Of a stretch of DNA of 64,000 bases, positions 37,714 through 51,200 are shown in pieces. The DNA is from Siphonodentalium dalli (lineage: Eukaryota; Mollusca; Scaphopoda; Gadilida; Siphonodentaliidae). The stretch is from positions 218,952,373 to 219,016,372 of the forward strand of contig CP136061.1 in the NCBI GenBank assembly GCA_032622095.1, read 5' to 3'. Under the pieces are notes generated by a model. That model had not been told where the DNA came from, did no database searches, and was given only the letters and a program-made list of their open reading frames with translations. Numbering within the stretch: the stretch's first letter is position 1; the number at the start of each line of letters is the position of its first letter. Made by a program: the position numbers and the translations under genes.

Positions 37714-37859
37714 TAGTCCAACAAATTAGACTTTCGGATTAAGAGGAATTTTAATATTTGGACGTTTATGGACCTCTTAATCCTTCAAGGGTTAAGATAA
37801 TCGTAAATGTCAAAATATTAAAATATATCTTAACCCGAATAGTCTAATTTGTTGGACTA
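37714..37859. mobile_element. MITE, 146 bp, 9-bp target duplication
   Basis: TIRs TAGTCCAACAAATTAGACT and its complement. CACCTGGAC is duplicated at 37705-37713 and 37860-37868. A 9-bp duplication suits the Mutator group. It is inserted in the 5S/tRNA-like retroposon. Confidence 0.8.
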
Positions 37860-38011
37860 CACCTGGACCAGCTGAGCGAGTCTACAACCAGAATTGGTTC
37901 CTGCACTGTAATGACTACAGATACAGACAGATATTGCCGGTGGCAGCACCCGGAATCCCATTCCCAAGCCGGTCATGAATCATGGCTCATGCACCCATCC
38001 AAGGACTAGTT

Positions 38012-38514
38012 GGGTCCGTGAAGATTCGGCGGAGGGAGGATTCGGCAGGGAAGATTCGGCAGGGAAGATTCGGCGGGTTTTATCGGCCGAATCTTCCTAG
38101 GTTTATACCATATATTGGGACGGGAGATTTTATGTTTTAAGTATATATGAATCATGTGGACATATTTTGTATGTTTCAAATAAAGAATGCCGGTTATAAA
38201 TGTATTTTAAATTGTTTTGTTTGTATTTCTGTTACACCTTATGTTATATCAGCTTTGTATGTTTCATCCATTCTAATAAGTCTAATAAAATATGTCATTA
38301 CTAAAAATGAGTTAATCAATACCCTATAATCCCTCTAATTAGTTGTTATTGTTACAACAAAGAATAAGTGCGCACACAAGCTTAGTCCCACATAAGCCGT
38401 AATCCCCAAGCCGTAATCCCTCCACTAATTAGTTAGATCAAACGACTGGCCGAATCTTCCCTCCGCCGAAAAATACATGGCCGAATCTTCCCTCAGCCGA
38501 ATCTTCCCGTTCCC
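38012..38514. mobile_element. hAT-type MITE, 503 bp, 8-bp target duplication
   Basis: GACTAGTT is present at 38004-38011 and 38515-38522. TIRs gggtccgtgaagattcggc and complement of gccgaatcttcccgttccc match with few differences, and gaagattcggc is iterated near both ends. Removing the element and one GACTAGTT rejoins the 5S-like sequence, which confirms the insertion. Confidence 0.8.
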
Positions 38515-39139
38515 GACTAGTTAACAGAGCTTGGCGTTGCTTAACTTCGGTGATCATGCACACAAAGCATCTAACAACTGTGACAAGATATCTAGACCTC
38601 TCTTGCAGAGAAATCATTCACTCATTGGCATTCTAATAGTAATAGTTCTATATTTACAAATTACATTTTTGAGTTTAACTTTAAAAATATTTAAAATTAC
38701 CCCGCGACTGCAACAACACTGAGTCTGAATTCAGCTGCCTAGGATATCTGAATTCAGCTAATATTGTACTAGTAGGGCAGGTGCGAGTCATTTGGTCCCC
38801 TAGATAGAGTTTCAAGTGAAAACAACACCTTTTTTCATCTTAAAATCTTCATCCTCAGAATTTCGAATTTTCTTTTCAAGTTACAGTTCAGTTCTGACAT
38901 CAGCAAAATGGGTTGAGCATATCGGGAACTGTTGTGAAACCATGCAAGTTAACATAGTCTATTTTACAACGGTTAGATAGTTCGGGGAATGAGGGCTAAA
39001 TTTAATTAATTAATTATTAAAAATTAATTAACAATTAAATGATGACTAAATTAATCGATTTATTATATTTAAACCTAGTCCCTGCTAGTTCTGGAAACTG
39101 AAGATAGCAATACACACTGAAAATTAACGCGCAATAAGA

Positions 39140-39252
39140 AGCTCTGTTCTCAGCTACCACAAATTAATGACGTCATATCCAGGAAGATCACGAGATACTT
39201 CCGGTTGACTTTGTTTTCTCATTTACAGCAAGAACCAAATCCTCAACCAAAA
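39140..39252 (+). promoter_or_regulatory. Likely promoter/5' UTR of ATP6V1E with CRE and ETS-like site
   Basis: A perfect CRE palindrome TGACGTCA lies at 39168-39175 and ACTTCCGG, an ETS-type site, at 39197-39204, both within 90 bp of the ATG. No TATA box is close by. This is the usual layout of a TATA-less housekeeping promoter. The gene on the other side is divergent, so the region could serve both directions, but no first exon of the BCL2L13-like gene was located next to it. Confidence 0.4.
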
Positions 39253-39285
39253 ATGGCCCTAAGCGATGCAGATGTGCAAAAACAG
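39253..39285 (+). CDS. ATP6V1E: ATP6V1E exon 1 (start codon exon)
   Basis: Eleven codons, [11 protein letters not shown], with good initiation context (A at -3, G at +4). The donor is CAG|GTTGGT, a weaker site than the others in this gene. Confidence 0.93.
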
Positions 39286-42200
39286 GTTGGTGCTATTGTG
39301 GGTCACGCAGGGTTCATGTTTAGTTCGATACCAATAACCACGGTATTTTATCCTATTTAATTTCTTGAGCTAAATATTTGTACCACTGCGGCACTGGCAT
39401 TCCCACCTCGTCATCGGGCACTTGCCCACTCCCACTGCCCTGGTCCCAGTCCTTCCACAAAGAAAACAACATAGCGAGAGCCCGTATTGATGGGATGAAT
39501 ACAATCTATGTGTGACTTTCATGCTGCTGATAGGTTGATGACTGGAATGTCATACACATCAAACTCACTCGTAGTAGTACCATATTAATATAAAATAAAT
39601 CCCAAAAAGGTCTCATTAATATACCAATAACTTCATTTTGAAGGGCGTTATGGTTTATTAACGGCCCTCCAGAAATGATTAACAGCCCGAGGGGTTCATT
39701 AAAGGCCCGAGACGAAGTCGAGGGCCTTTAATAGCCCGTGGGCTGTTAATCATTTCTGGAGGGCCGTTAATAAACCTGGAAACGGGCCAGCTCGCCCCAG
39801 GGCCCAGTTGACCTGGGCCAGCTCGCCCCGAGCCAGCTCGCCCCGGGCCAACTCGGTCCAAGGGATAATGTCTTATTTAAGTTGTTTTCTTTGGTGTCGT
39901 TTTGCTTGCTTTCTCTCTCCCTCTAAAGGGTTGTCGGGAGATAGATTGGATAGTTTGGTAGTAGTGATACTGATAATTATTTATTATCGCTGATAACAGA
40001 GCTGTTTCAAAATCAAGCACATTGTTCACAGCAGGATGGTCTAGTCTGGCCACGACTTCTCTTAACATAGTCGGAACGCGTACGTCTTGACATGAAGACG
40101 AACACAAGAGGAAACTGCTTTTACCATCCTTCTGAACAAAAGCATGGATCGAAAGAAGCTGACTTGATCTACTACTGAAAGGGGCTCCAAGAATATATAT
40201 TTATATAATATATTGTTATTTATATAGTTATATATTTATAAGCTCATAATAAAATGTTGGACTCCTTACCTTGGTCATGATGTCGGGACCGCAATGGAAT
40301 TAAGTTCTCGTTTAGAGAACTTTTTGCGTTATCCCTGATGGTCTCAGGTCACATGAGTATTTCTATTTTTATACAGATTTCTGCCACATAATTTACCTTA
40401 TATTCTGACGATAACCTCTATAAAATAAAATGATTTAATTCTTGAGAAAATTGATAAATCCTCTTACGGTATATATCAATTATTTACACAGTCTGAACTC
40501 AAACTGTCTCATCAGAACCCAACATATAACATATTTATATTTAATATATACTATTATAATTATAATATGTATATACTGTTGTGTATTATATTGATTCAAC
40601 TTGTAAACATATCCATAATATGTATTCATGTACACATGTATAACCTGAACTATCAAAATAAAATCTAATCTAATGTCAGATAATAATTGCACTGCTTATA
40701 TACTGTATGTGGTCGACATATGAAAGTGATTATCTATCACATTCTGAAGCCATTTCTCACCCTCTGAAGCGTGAGGTGTGATTAGTCGACTGGTTACTGT
40801 GTAAACAACCTGCTTCTATAGTTTTTATAGGATATGAATGGGGACAATAACGGCTTCTAAGGGTTTCCCCACACTCCAGAGATAGTGAAATTAACTCAGA
40901 GAATAAGAGAAACTTTAATATCCAGAATAACAGTTCATTGTTGTTATTTATGAATTCGCCGGTTCGTCGTTCAAACAAACGTGCCTAAAGTAATCTAAAT
41001 GTCAAAATTGATGGACATAAATCTGAAATATATCATAATCTGAACTTAAGAAATTAATATATTAATATTTATTAACTTATTTACAACTTTAATACAAATG
41101 TAATACCCGGGCCAACTGCCTGGGGCGAGTGGGCCCTGGGGCGAGTGGGCCCAGATCCAATAAACCTAACGCCCGACAAAATCAAGTTATTACTATTATT
41201 ACCACTCTGAAATGAAACCCAACTAGAACATAGATGAGTGAGTAAGCAGCAATATGTCAACTGAAATAATAACTATTTTAATAATTGGCAAAAGAGAGGC
41301 CAGTTCATCAGGAGAAATTTGGAAGAAATCACATTGCTTATTCCTGTTTGCAAGCCATTCTGAGAATTGTTCTCACTCCCCACTGGGTTGATTTTGTTGT
41401 CGATGCTGGTTTTGAACTGTTTTCAAGAGAATTTAACTGTAAGGACTCATTTGATTGAGAATTTTTTTCGAATGATCAAACAAGGGACATATCCAGGCTG
41501 TTTTTCATACCGTTTACCGGTTTGGGCGCCCAAACTCCAGGCGCCCAAAAAAAAATATATTACCAAAAATTTATATTGATATAAGACATGTAAGTTTACA
41601 AAAATATTTAACTTAAGTTTAACAGTTGGAATAATACTGTAAAGTGTGTTTGGCTTTATCTAGCTTTCATCTGTGAAAACTTCAAATAGTTTGAGTTAAC
41701 CCTTCAGACTTCAGTATTTCAATCAAATTCAAGTGAAATTACACAATATAGTACAGGAACAGTGACAATTTGATCAAGTAAACCTGGTTATCATGTGAGA
41801 TCTCATAATACCAAATGAATAATTAACATAGAGATTAGTGCTACTAGTAATTACTACATGTAACTTAATAGACATACCGGTATTATTTCTGTACTACTAG
41901 TATATTATGAATGTGTCTCTCACTTGAATTTTAGAAAATAGCCTATCATATGAATTACAGTGATAAAGGTCTCATTTCAAGCAGGATAAGCGTAATCCAT
42001 TGAACAAAAAGATATCTGACAATAACTTATAAGCATTTCCAATCCATACATATATAAAAAAAATTCCAAAGTTATGCTTCAGAAACTTGATCAAAGTGAA
42101 CTCTCAGTAAAATTCAAAATACTGACTCCAAGAGCTCTAGATTAGCTCTCAATGCATTTGATTTAAAAATAAAAATCCAGGGGGAGACACCCCCCCCACC

Positions 42201-45200
42201 ATCAGCAGGGGGATATCCCCTCCCTCACCTCCCTCACTCATGTCTTTGGGATATGCCTTTGGCATATCATTGCCCAAAAACAGGTGTCCCCAAAAAATCC
42301 CTGGATACTTCACTGCAAAATGTAAACAATTCAAACCATGTGTCGTCTGTTTGTTGTCAAACCGGAAGTGGGTCATTAATATCGTTAAAGCATAACTTCC
42401 GGTTTGATGCGGGGCGTTCAAACCGGAAGCGGGCCATTAATATCGTTAACGAATAACTTCCGGTTTGATGCCGGGCGTTATGGCTTTTTACTGTGCGGGT
42501 AAATTACTGTTAATCTACTAGAGAACGCCCTCTAAAGTGGTAATAATAATGTATCAACTCTTCCTTTGGACAACCTCAAAAAACCCACCCGCTTAACTTG
42601 CCTTAAAGTCGAGAAGTAATGGCTCCCAGCCTCCCACCTGGGCGGGAATCGATATCGATATGACAGTAGCTGACTAACTATCAAGGCGAGGTACAGTGAA
42701 AGCACAGTTGTTGGAAATTATTATCAAAATCCAATGATAAATGCACACACCATTACTTCAATAATAATAATATATAGACAAGTATGGAAAGCTGGTCAAT
42801 TTATTGGATTCAGAGTCAACCGGACTCCCGCTACCACAACTACTTTCAAGTCCTATTTCACCATAAAAAAATGTATCAGTTGTAAAAATATTTCTTCCAC
42901 TCAATCAACTATAATTATATATGTCTTGAAAGTAACAAAGTAACACTGCAAATCCGAAATGATTTGGCATTTCTTGCAACATTTATTCCAACAACACAAA
43001 AATTTAAAATCCGACGGATCGCCATCTGAGTCACAGGCTATAATTAGAAGCACGGATTAGTTATGACGTTACAATCTCGGATGGCGACTCGTCAATCTCA
43101 CACAGGAGCTTTCCATACTTGTCTATATTATTATTAAAGTAATGGTATGTGTACTTGTCAGCGGATTTTGATAAAAATCTTCCAACAACTGTGAGTGAAA
43201 GGTCACAGGTTAAACATACTCAGGTTAAATGAACTCAAAATGTCATCAGCCGTGTACAGTGAAAGGTCACAGGTTAAATGTACTCAGAGGTTAAATGAAC
43301 TCAAAGGTCATCGGCCGTGTAATTAAATATTTTGAAGCCAAAATAGTACAATTTATTTTTGTTCCGGATGTTGTGCGACTGTGGAATAAACTTGAATCTG
43401 TGACAGCACTACCTGCACTTAATCCAAGATCCGCTGATACGCTAAACAAATTTTTTATAACTAATTATCAGAAGCTCGATGCCTGTGCGATGCGTTACAG
43501 TGCTACTTTTAAAAACATTATCGCATCGCACAGACATCGAGCTTCTGATAATTAGTTATTAAATTTTTAAATCAAGATCAAGACTGTTATTAATTAAATC
43601 GAGCACCTCATGGAAACACTTGTGGTTTACATGTATGTCATGGTTGTTAAAGTGCGTTCCCATATATAAATGCAGCCAATCAGATTTGAGCTTAGAAACA
43701 TCGTTGTCTAAACATTGCGAACAGCATTTTGTGATACTTGCGAAAGTTTGGATGAAAATTTTCATCTTGGATAAACAGATTTGTATGATTCTTTGCCCTT
43801 TCTAATTGTAAATTCTCCAAAACAGTATAAATTTTGAATCGCTCAAAATGTATAAAAGCCATGGTTAGTCATTGAGTTGATTGTTTCTTTGTAGACGAGA
43901 TATCTATTGGTATACAACTAATGAATGTCAATTCTATTGCGCACTTTTGTGGTATGCCCAAAATCGATAGAGACATGTAATTGACATTAAAAATCAAGCT
44001 CAATCGGGCTATGATAGACAAAACAAGTTACGTAGCCCGTTTTGGATGTGTGACCAACCTGGTCATTGTGAGATAGACTATGACTATGTCCAGTTACACT
44101 TTAAAAGTTTCATATGTGCATAATATTTGAACTCAGACGGGAAAGGATCTAAAGTACAATTACAGTTGCCGTAAGCAGAGAAGGATCCAGGGCCGTTTTG
44201 ATACCTGTTACAGGTTTGGGCATCCAAACTCTGGAGGCCCAAATGTCCCCAAATTCCAATTGGATAGTATCTATTCAAGTTGGATTTTCCATATTTTCAA
44301 GGAATTTTTATTTAATTCAACATGTAATGCAAATCATCAATCTGCAGATGATATAGTCTATTATATAGAGCCTTTATTTGCACAATCAAGTGTCCAGTAT
44401 GGAATATTTTAACATCCCAATTTATATAGGGACATCCTCAAATACAGAACAGGTGTCCCCAAAAAATCTCTGGATTCTTCCCTGGCCGTAAGTATTTTGA
44501 TAAGAGGGAAAAGTGCAAATTTTAGCACCCAGTGAATTGAAAATTACGAGTGCGCAGGTGCGAGAGCAATCGCCCCCATCTTCTGGGAAGCGCCCCCCCC
44601 CATTTGCACTGTCTCAGTCAGTAACCAGCAGGTCGGGCACAGGTGCCAAATTAGCATAGCTCATTTGAACTCGGCCAAAAAAAATGGCTGCGGCTATTCT
44701 GCCGCTAGCGGCAGAATATCATAATGGCATGATATGGCTATTATGCCGCTAATGGCACAATAAGATAATCACATTATTCTGCTGCTAGCGGCAGTATAGC
44801 CTATTTGGCTAATCTGCCGCAAACAAAAATATGCGTGATACTGTAATATGTCAACTATTCTTTCATCCGTTTGGACACATGGCACTGGATGGTTTTACTT
44901 TCCCATTTCCAATACTTTGTATTCGTTGCCAGTTCATGTCTGGCAACGGCATCAAAAACTGCTGCATGAGATTCAAAAGAATCTCCTACAGATTTTTATG
45001 TTTACCCATACCATAGTATGGTAAACATAGTGTTGGTGTCTGGATTGACCACTCGTTGTTAGTCCGTCGTCTGTCTGTCCGTAGACACTTTATGCATGGT
45101 GCGTTAACTCAACATTTTCTTTCTGATAGGAACCAAATTTTGTATATGAATTTCTCAGCCCAAAATACAGATCGAGTTCGAATATGGGTTTTGATCTGAC

Positions 45201-48200
45201 TCTTTTTTACTTTTTCTAAAACATATTCACTCTTAAAAATTTTTATTTTTTTTTAGATTTAACCCTTTGTCGAGTAGAACGACATATATGTCGTTTATCG
45301 GTTGAGAAGTAGAACGACATGTATGTCGTTTCAGGAAGTGTTATTTTATGTAGACATAACTTCAATAAATCATCTGATTTATAAATGATTTGTATAGGAG
45401 TTATTTTGATTAATATAATTTAAATTTTTTTTTTTTTTTTAAACTAACACGATTATAACTTTGCCAAGGGTACCCGAGTCAGCACACCAGATTTGGTTTA
45501 AATCAGTCCAAAATATTGTGTTATGTACTGGTAAATTTGTTTGGAGCGACATTAAACCCAATTCACCAGTTCCATCACATGCCTTGGGACTACTTAGCTA
45601 GTAATATGGCTATATTATTTTCTGATGTCTCTTATGCCAATGTGCAGATAAAGAAAGCTATGGTATCTAATTTAAAAAAAGTTTCAACAATACACATCAC
45701 ATGCTGTTAACAGTAGACTAGAACATCACTCCACAGATGGTCTGAGTTCAATATAAATGTTATTGGTTTCATAGAGATGCCAGTCTTTAACATAAACAAT
45801 GCCTGTGATTTGTTGACAGCTCTGCTGTATAATTGATACTAATGGGTCAGTGGTGAGGTGTTTATCTTGATGGCTGTTGTTGGTAGAATTTGATACATTA
45901 TCATTGTAAACTTAAATTGGAATCTCTTGACCAAGTATTCCATGTCCAGGTCACCTTTTCACATTTAACCCAAGTCTGTCGTGGTGCAGCATTACAGATC
46001 CTGTTCCAGTGCATTCTCTTATATAATTGCGAGCGACCCGTAAATTCCAACAATTTGTGTTATGTACATTGTCTATAATAGTACATAACAGTGTACTCTA
46101 TAATTCAACATAAAAACTCTCATTTATGATTCTGATCAGAGTAATTTGCTTTTGCCAAGGGATGGGTTAACATCTGCTGATCGTGATCGACCTCTCGTTT
46201 TTTACCGACATCGCATGCTATATGACGTGATGGATAAGTACAATTTTGGTGACGTCATTTTTGTCAGCAGAATAGCTACAGGATATTCTGCCGCTAGCGG
46301 CATAATAAGATTACACTCTTATTCTGCCGCTAGCGACAGAATAGCCTTTACCAAAAAACATAGACCTGTGTTCCCGGTGACCCGCCGCCCCTATTTCGGA
46401 GCCACGGACGGTTTTCATTTTATTAATTTTGCTAAATTAGTACATATCCGATTTTATTTTTGTGTCAGCTGGAAAAATTCCATGTACAAATATGCAAAAA
46501 CATCTTCCAATTTCTATTAGTTGCAGTCATTAAATTAATTCAATGAGTCATTAGCATAATTAAGTTTATTAACTGTGTAAATCATGCTCACAAAACACAT
46601 CAAACATCCAAAAACGGGAATTTCATCGCAACATAACGGACTACCGCCGTAGTACCGGTACCTCAAAGATTGGGAACATGAAACAAGAATAAAACAATGT
46701 ATTTTAGTGAACGTTCAGACGACCATGTTTCAATCGTAAGTGGAAGGATTTCCGTCATAGGAAGTAACCGGTAGTTCGACTGCGCATGCTCACGTCAAAA
46801 TCACAAGTAAAAAAATAATATCAAGCACTGTTTGATTTTAGATTTGATTTAGGCTCACAAGCTTCGAAATTTTGTCTGTAATTTTGGAAGGAAGTATAAG
46901 ATAGATTGACAAGTAAACGAAATATCAACATACCGGTACTAGTAATGGCTACATATACTATATAGTATTTTTAATGGCCATTTTCCAGCTGTTTTCAATT
47001 TTTCTCACAGAAGTGAAACAACACTCATAAATTTCCAACGTATCAGGAATAGACTAGCACGGAATGCTCTATTCTGTTCAATGTCTTGCACATGGCTGTT
47101 TGTTTGGGACACAAACACCGTGTTCAAAGTTGTATTTGCTATGACTTCAATACTTCTCTGGGACATACTGGTACAATGTCAGTAGAAATGTAGTTCAAGT
47201 ATTGATCATCCTATTTCGATACCAGGAAAAAATCAAAAGCATATATGTATTATTAAGTGTATTTTGGAGTTCAAACTGCCATGTGGCTTTAAGATCACCA
47301 CTACCGTATGCAGTACATAGATGTATGTGAAGTTCTTTCCTTGCACATTCTGAAGGAATGTTAATAGCTTATTCATGGCAAATATCGATCTCTATTGTAA
47401 ACATCATGTTTTTCCATGTTTTATTCAATAAAACAATAAATTACACTATATTATAATAGAATCTACTTAGTTTTATTATTTTATAGTCAATTACAAACAA
47501 GTAGGCTTGGGGGTCACATTCATATTTATTTTGAGCAAAGTTGAAAATAAAATGAAAAAATAAAATATGTCACAAGAAACACAGATATAATTATTTTTTT
47601 GCCTCACATAGCCAAATCAAGCTAAATTTTTAATGTGAATTGTGATTTACGTTCTTTTTCTCAGTTCAACTAGACTCTATGGCGCTACACACTCCTCTTC
47701 ATATGCCACATAAACGATCTGCCACAAGCTGTCACATCACATCTATTTATATTTTAAACAAATCCAATTTCGATTTTTACTTCCATATACATAAACATTA
47801 TTACAACCAAAGTTTATCCAGTGTGACTGATCGAATTGGAATACAATTCCGTTTAGTCGATATTAGTTCCTGATGTCATGCTCAACCATCTGTATGCCCA
47901 GTACATATCAAGGTTCTCAACAAAATGCGTTAATGTGGGCAATGCTCACATACTCGGGTAAACTGTTCCATTCCAAACATACTCATTGTGCGAATGAGAA
48001 CATACATTCTTTTATTTTTGTTCAATTTGAAGTTTATATGCATGCCCTCAGGTTGCCTTGTAATTGGATTGTCTGAAGAATTGTGTTGAGTCTATATTGT
48101 ATATGCCACATATAACTTTGTATGCTTCTATCATATCATATCATCTCTCAGTAATCAATATTTCATGGTGTGTAAATTTTGTATCAAGAGTCTGCACATG

Positions 48201-51200
48201 AACTTTCTCAGACTAGGGAGCTGAACCTTCTCCAGTTTGTGACTAAGTCCAACAGAATATGGTTTCCACACAATACTACATTGTAGATTGAACCATTGTG
48301 GTGTACAGTTTCTTGAAAACAGTTGAATCGATGTCGGAAAATGTTCTGCTTATCACTCCTGTCTGATTCGCTTTAGCTTCAACTGAGTTGTTATCAATTA
48401 TAACACCCAAATCGCAATCATTCTCAGAGACTCAGATGATGCATAGTTTACATTTTCTGGCAAGTCGTTAATGAAGATAAAAAATAAAGTTGGTCCTATA
48501 ACACTTCCTTGTGGTTCTCTGCCACAAGGTTCAGGAATATTAACCCGATTCATTTTCGAGTCATTAGACTTGTACTCGTAATAAATGACTGTACATGTAC
48601 ATTTTGTATATGATCATTGTGGAACAGGTTTAGAAAACAACACACAAAATCTTTGAAACTGATGCTGACAAACTCAGACAAGATTAAATACTAATGTTTC
48701 TTGTGCACCATCTTGGACTGGAACCACCTGGACAACGACACTGTCCATGCCACAGACGTCAACCCCTTCAAACAGAGTGACACTCACAAAGAGTGTTAAA
48801 AGTACTCTCACTGTTCTATAAAAGCCAAATTGAATACTTGGATGTTATGTTTACATATACAGATTTCTAAAGTACCTGGGATATTAAAGCTTTGAAATAG
48901 GTGCTCAGGATTTCTGAGACGTTGATCTGGCATTAGGCTACTAGGGATGATATCTAAATCTCTACCTTGATGAGGTTGGGCACATATCATACATGTATGC
49001 AATATGAGCTGAAAGAGCTTATTCATGGTAACATAGGTAAATTAAACCAATTTCTTCATGTGATTTCTATGTCTTTTGTCAGTTGAATGCATATTGCAAA
49101 AAAGTACACAAAAAAGCATGTCACATTAATCTGTAGTAATAACTTTTTGCTCAGCTACTCATAACAGTTTCAATAACTTTTTTGTACTACTTGTATATTC
49201 CTAACATTTAATATGCAATAGCAAGCATATCTCAAAATACATGTATATCATGAATCTCTACTCTGACTGCCCATAGAGATCATATTCCCAGTCCTTCCCA
49301 GGAGACGGGAGCAATTTCTCTCGCATCCGTATGCACTCACAATTTTTAATTCACAGGTGCTAAAATTTGCACTCGTCCCTCTTGTCAAAATGTTCATTGT
49401 CACTCTAACCGTTGATTCAATATTTAACTTTTTGAAGGTATATTTAGAACCTTTCCCATCTCAGTTCAATTAGGCCAGACTTTTTTAATTAAATGGTTTA
49501 CGGATTTTTTGGACCTTGTTTGGGTAGGGTCGGGAGGGAAAAAAATAATAATAAAATTGATTGAATCAATTTTTTTTTTTTGGACGTTCGTTAAGGTGAC
49601 ACTGGTAGAACAGTTTTCTTGAATGTATCTGCTAAATATTACTGCATTAATATCAGCATATCCATATATTAATAGTATTATTAAAGGTTCATAATTATAA
49701 ATGGTTCCAGTATGTACTTTTATTAAATAGGTAAAGATATGGAAAATCCATTCAATAGTATACATGAATGGGTTTCGATATCATACTTTTATATATACTG
49801 ATATTATAATTTATAAACTTGATACCTGATGACGAGTAGACACTAACACACACTTGGTGCCCATTTAATTAAGTTATTTGTAGTGCAGATGTTCATATAA
49901 TAAGTCCAACAAACAGCCAAATACTAAGGCTGTTTGTTGGACTTTTTATCTACATCCAAACAAATGACTTTGAATAATTGGATATTTAAAAGGCATATTT
50001 TCTGGAGTCGGTCAGTCATTAATATGTGCAGATCTACCCGACCACAGTTGCTGGAGTTTCTGACCGAAAATGAGCTTTTCTGACAAAATGCAGTGATAAT
50101 GATATAACAATAATAATGACAAGTAGTGTAAACATTTTTATTGATCGACATCAAGACATCAGTGATCGTTCTGGTAACCGGGCTTGGATCATTTATCGCT
50201 TCCGTGACTGTTTGTACTGGTTCTTTTTCACGCAACACAACGTACTTGAGCTCGAAAGTTTGAAGTTGTTGCGTCGGAAAGTCCACGGCCAATAACATTC
50301 CAGAAGAATCTTTAACATTTGACTTGTCAGGATCATGAGGTGACAGCTTGATATTACATAATTTAGGTAGCTTTTGAGAGCTGATTTCGTGATAAACATT
50401 GATTGATTACCCATGAAAAAATGATATGATCATAAACGACACAAACCCTTGAAATAATTGTTCTCTTTCATTACAGATCAAGCATATGATTGCTTTTATT
50501 GATCAAGAAGCAAATGAGAAGGTTGAAGAAATTGATGCAAAAGTAAGTTTTTATATTAATTCCACTGCGCAACTCTCAAGTAAAATAATTATGCAGAGTG
50601 GAAAACTTTCAAAATTTAAATAATAATAATAATAATAATACAGGGCAAAATAACAGTACATGTATAACTGACTATTGTCTGTCACAGAGATGCAACTCTG
50701 ACTGATTTCTGAAGTAATTTTTCTGGTTAAATGTGGATTAATATATTTGATTTATAAATGTTTCTCCAATTAAAAAAAGAATCCGAACACTTAAGGGATA
50801 AATTGTTCGATTTAATGGAGAATTTTTAACTCCATATATGGAGGCTTTATTCCAAACCAGGGTGTCCGCAAATGGAAAATATATTAATCTGTTTGCAAGA
50901 CACAAAACCTAACAGGTCAGGGCGACAGTGGTTCGGCCTTTCGCTAGAAATTTTGGGTTTTTTTCACTGAAAAGTAGCCATTTCCTTACACCTTTTGTGC
51001 TAATTCTCAATGCATGTTATGGTTGCGATGAATGTAACTGGTATGAATTCCATCTATACATATTTTGGACATGTTCAGTATAATTGTGAAAGGTAGCTAG
51101 TACACGTTATTTTGTTGCTTGTGTGGGCTTGTTAGAAATTTCTTTGCTCAGCATTCTGGCTTTCTTTAATATTAGATCATTTAAATTATAGTATGCAGCA

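Larger units (their letters stand above)
37405..38560 (-). repeat. tRNA-like plus 5S-derived composite retroposon, copy 2, with two insertions
   Basis: Near 37412 ggtagcatactgg fits a pol III A box (plus sense). From 37945 to 38554 the minus strand reads as 5S rRNA: gatcaccgaagttaagcaac at 38535-38554, then ccttggatgggtg after the inserted element, and gggattccgggtgct at 37945-37959. Two DNA elements (37714-37859, 38012-38514) split it. A diverged relative of its 37550-37700 part lies at 63620-63810. Confidence 0.55.
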
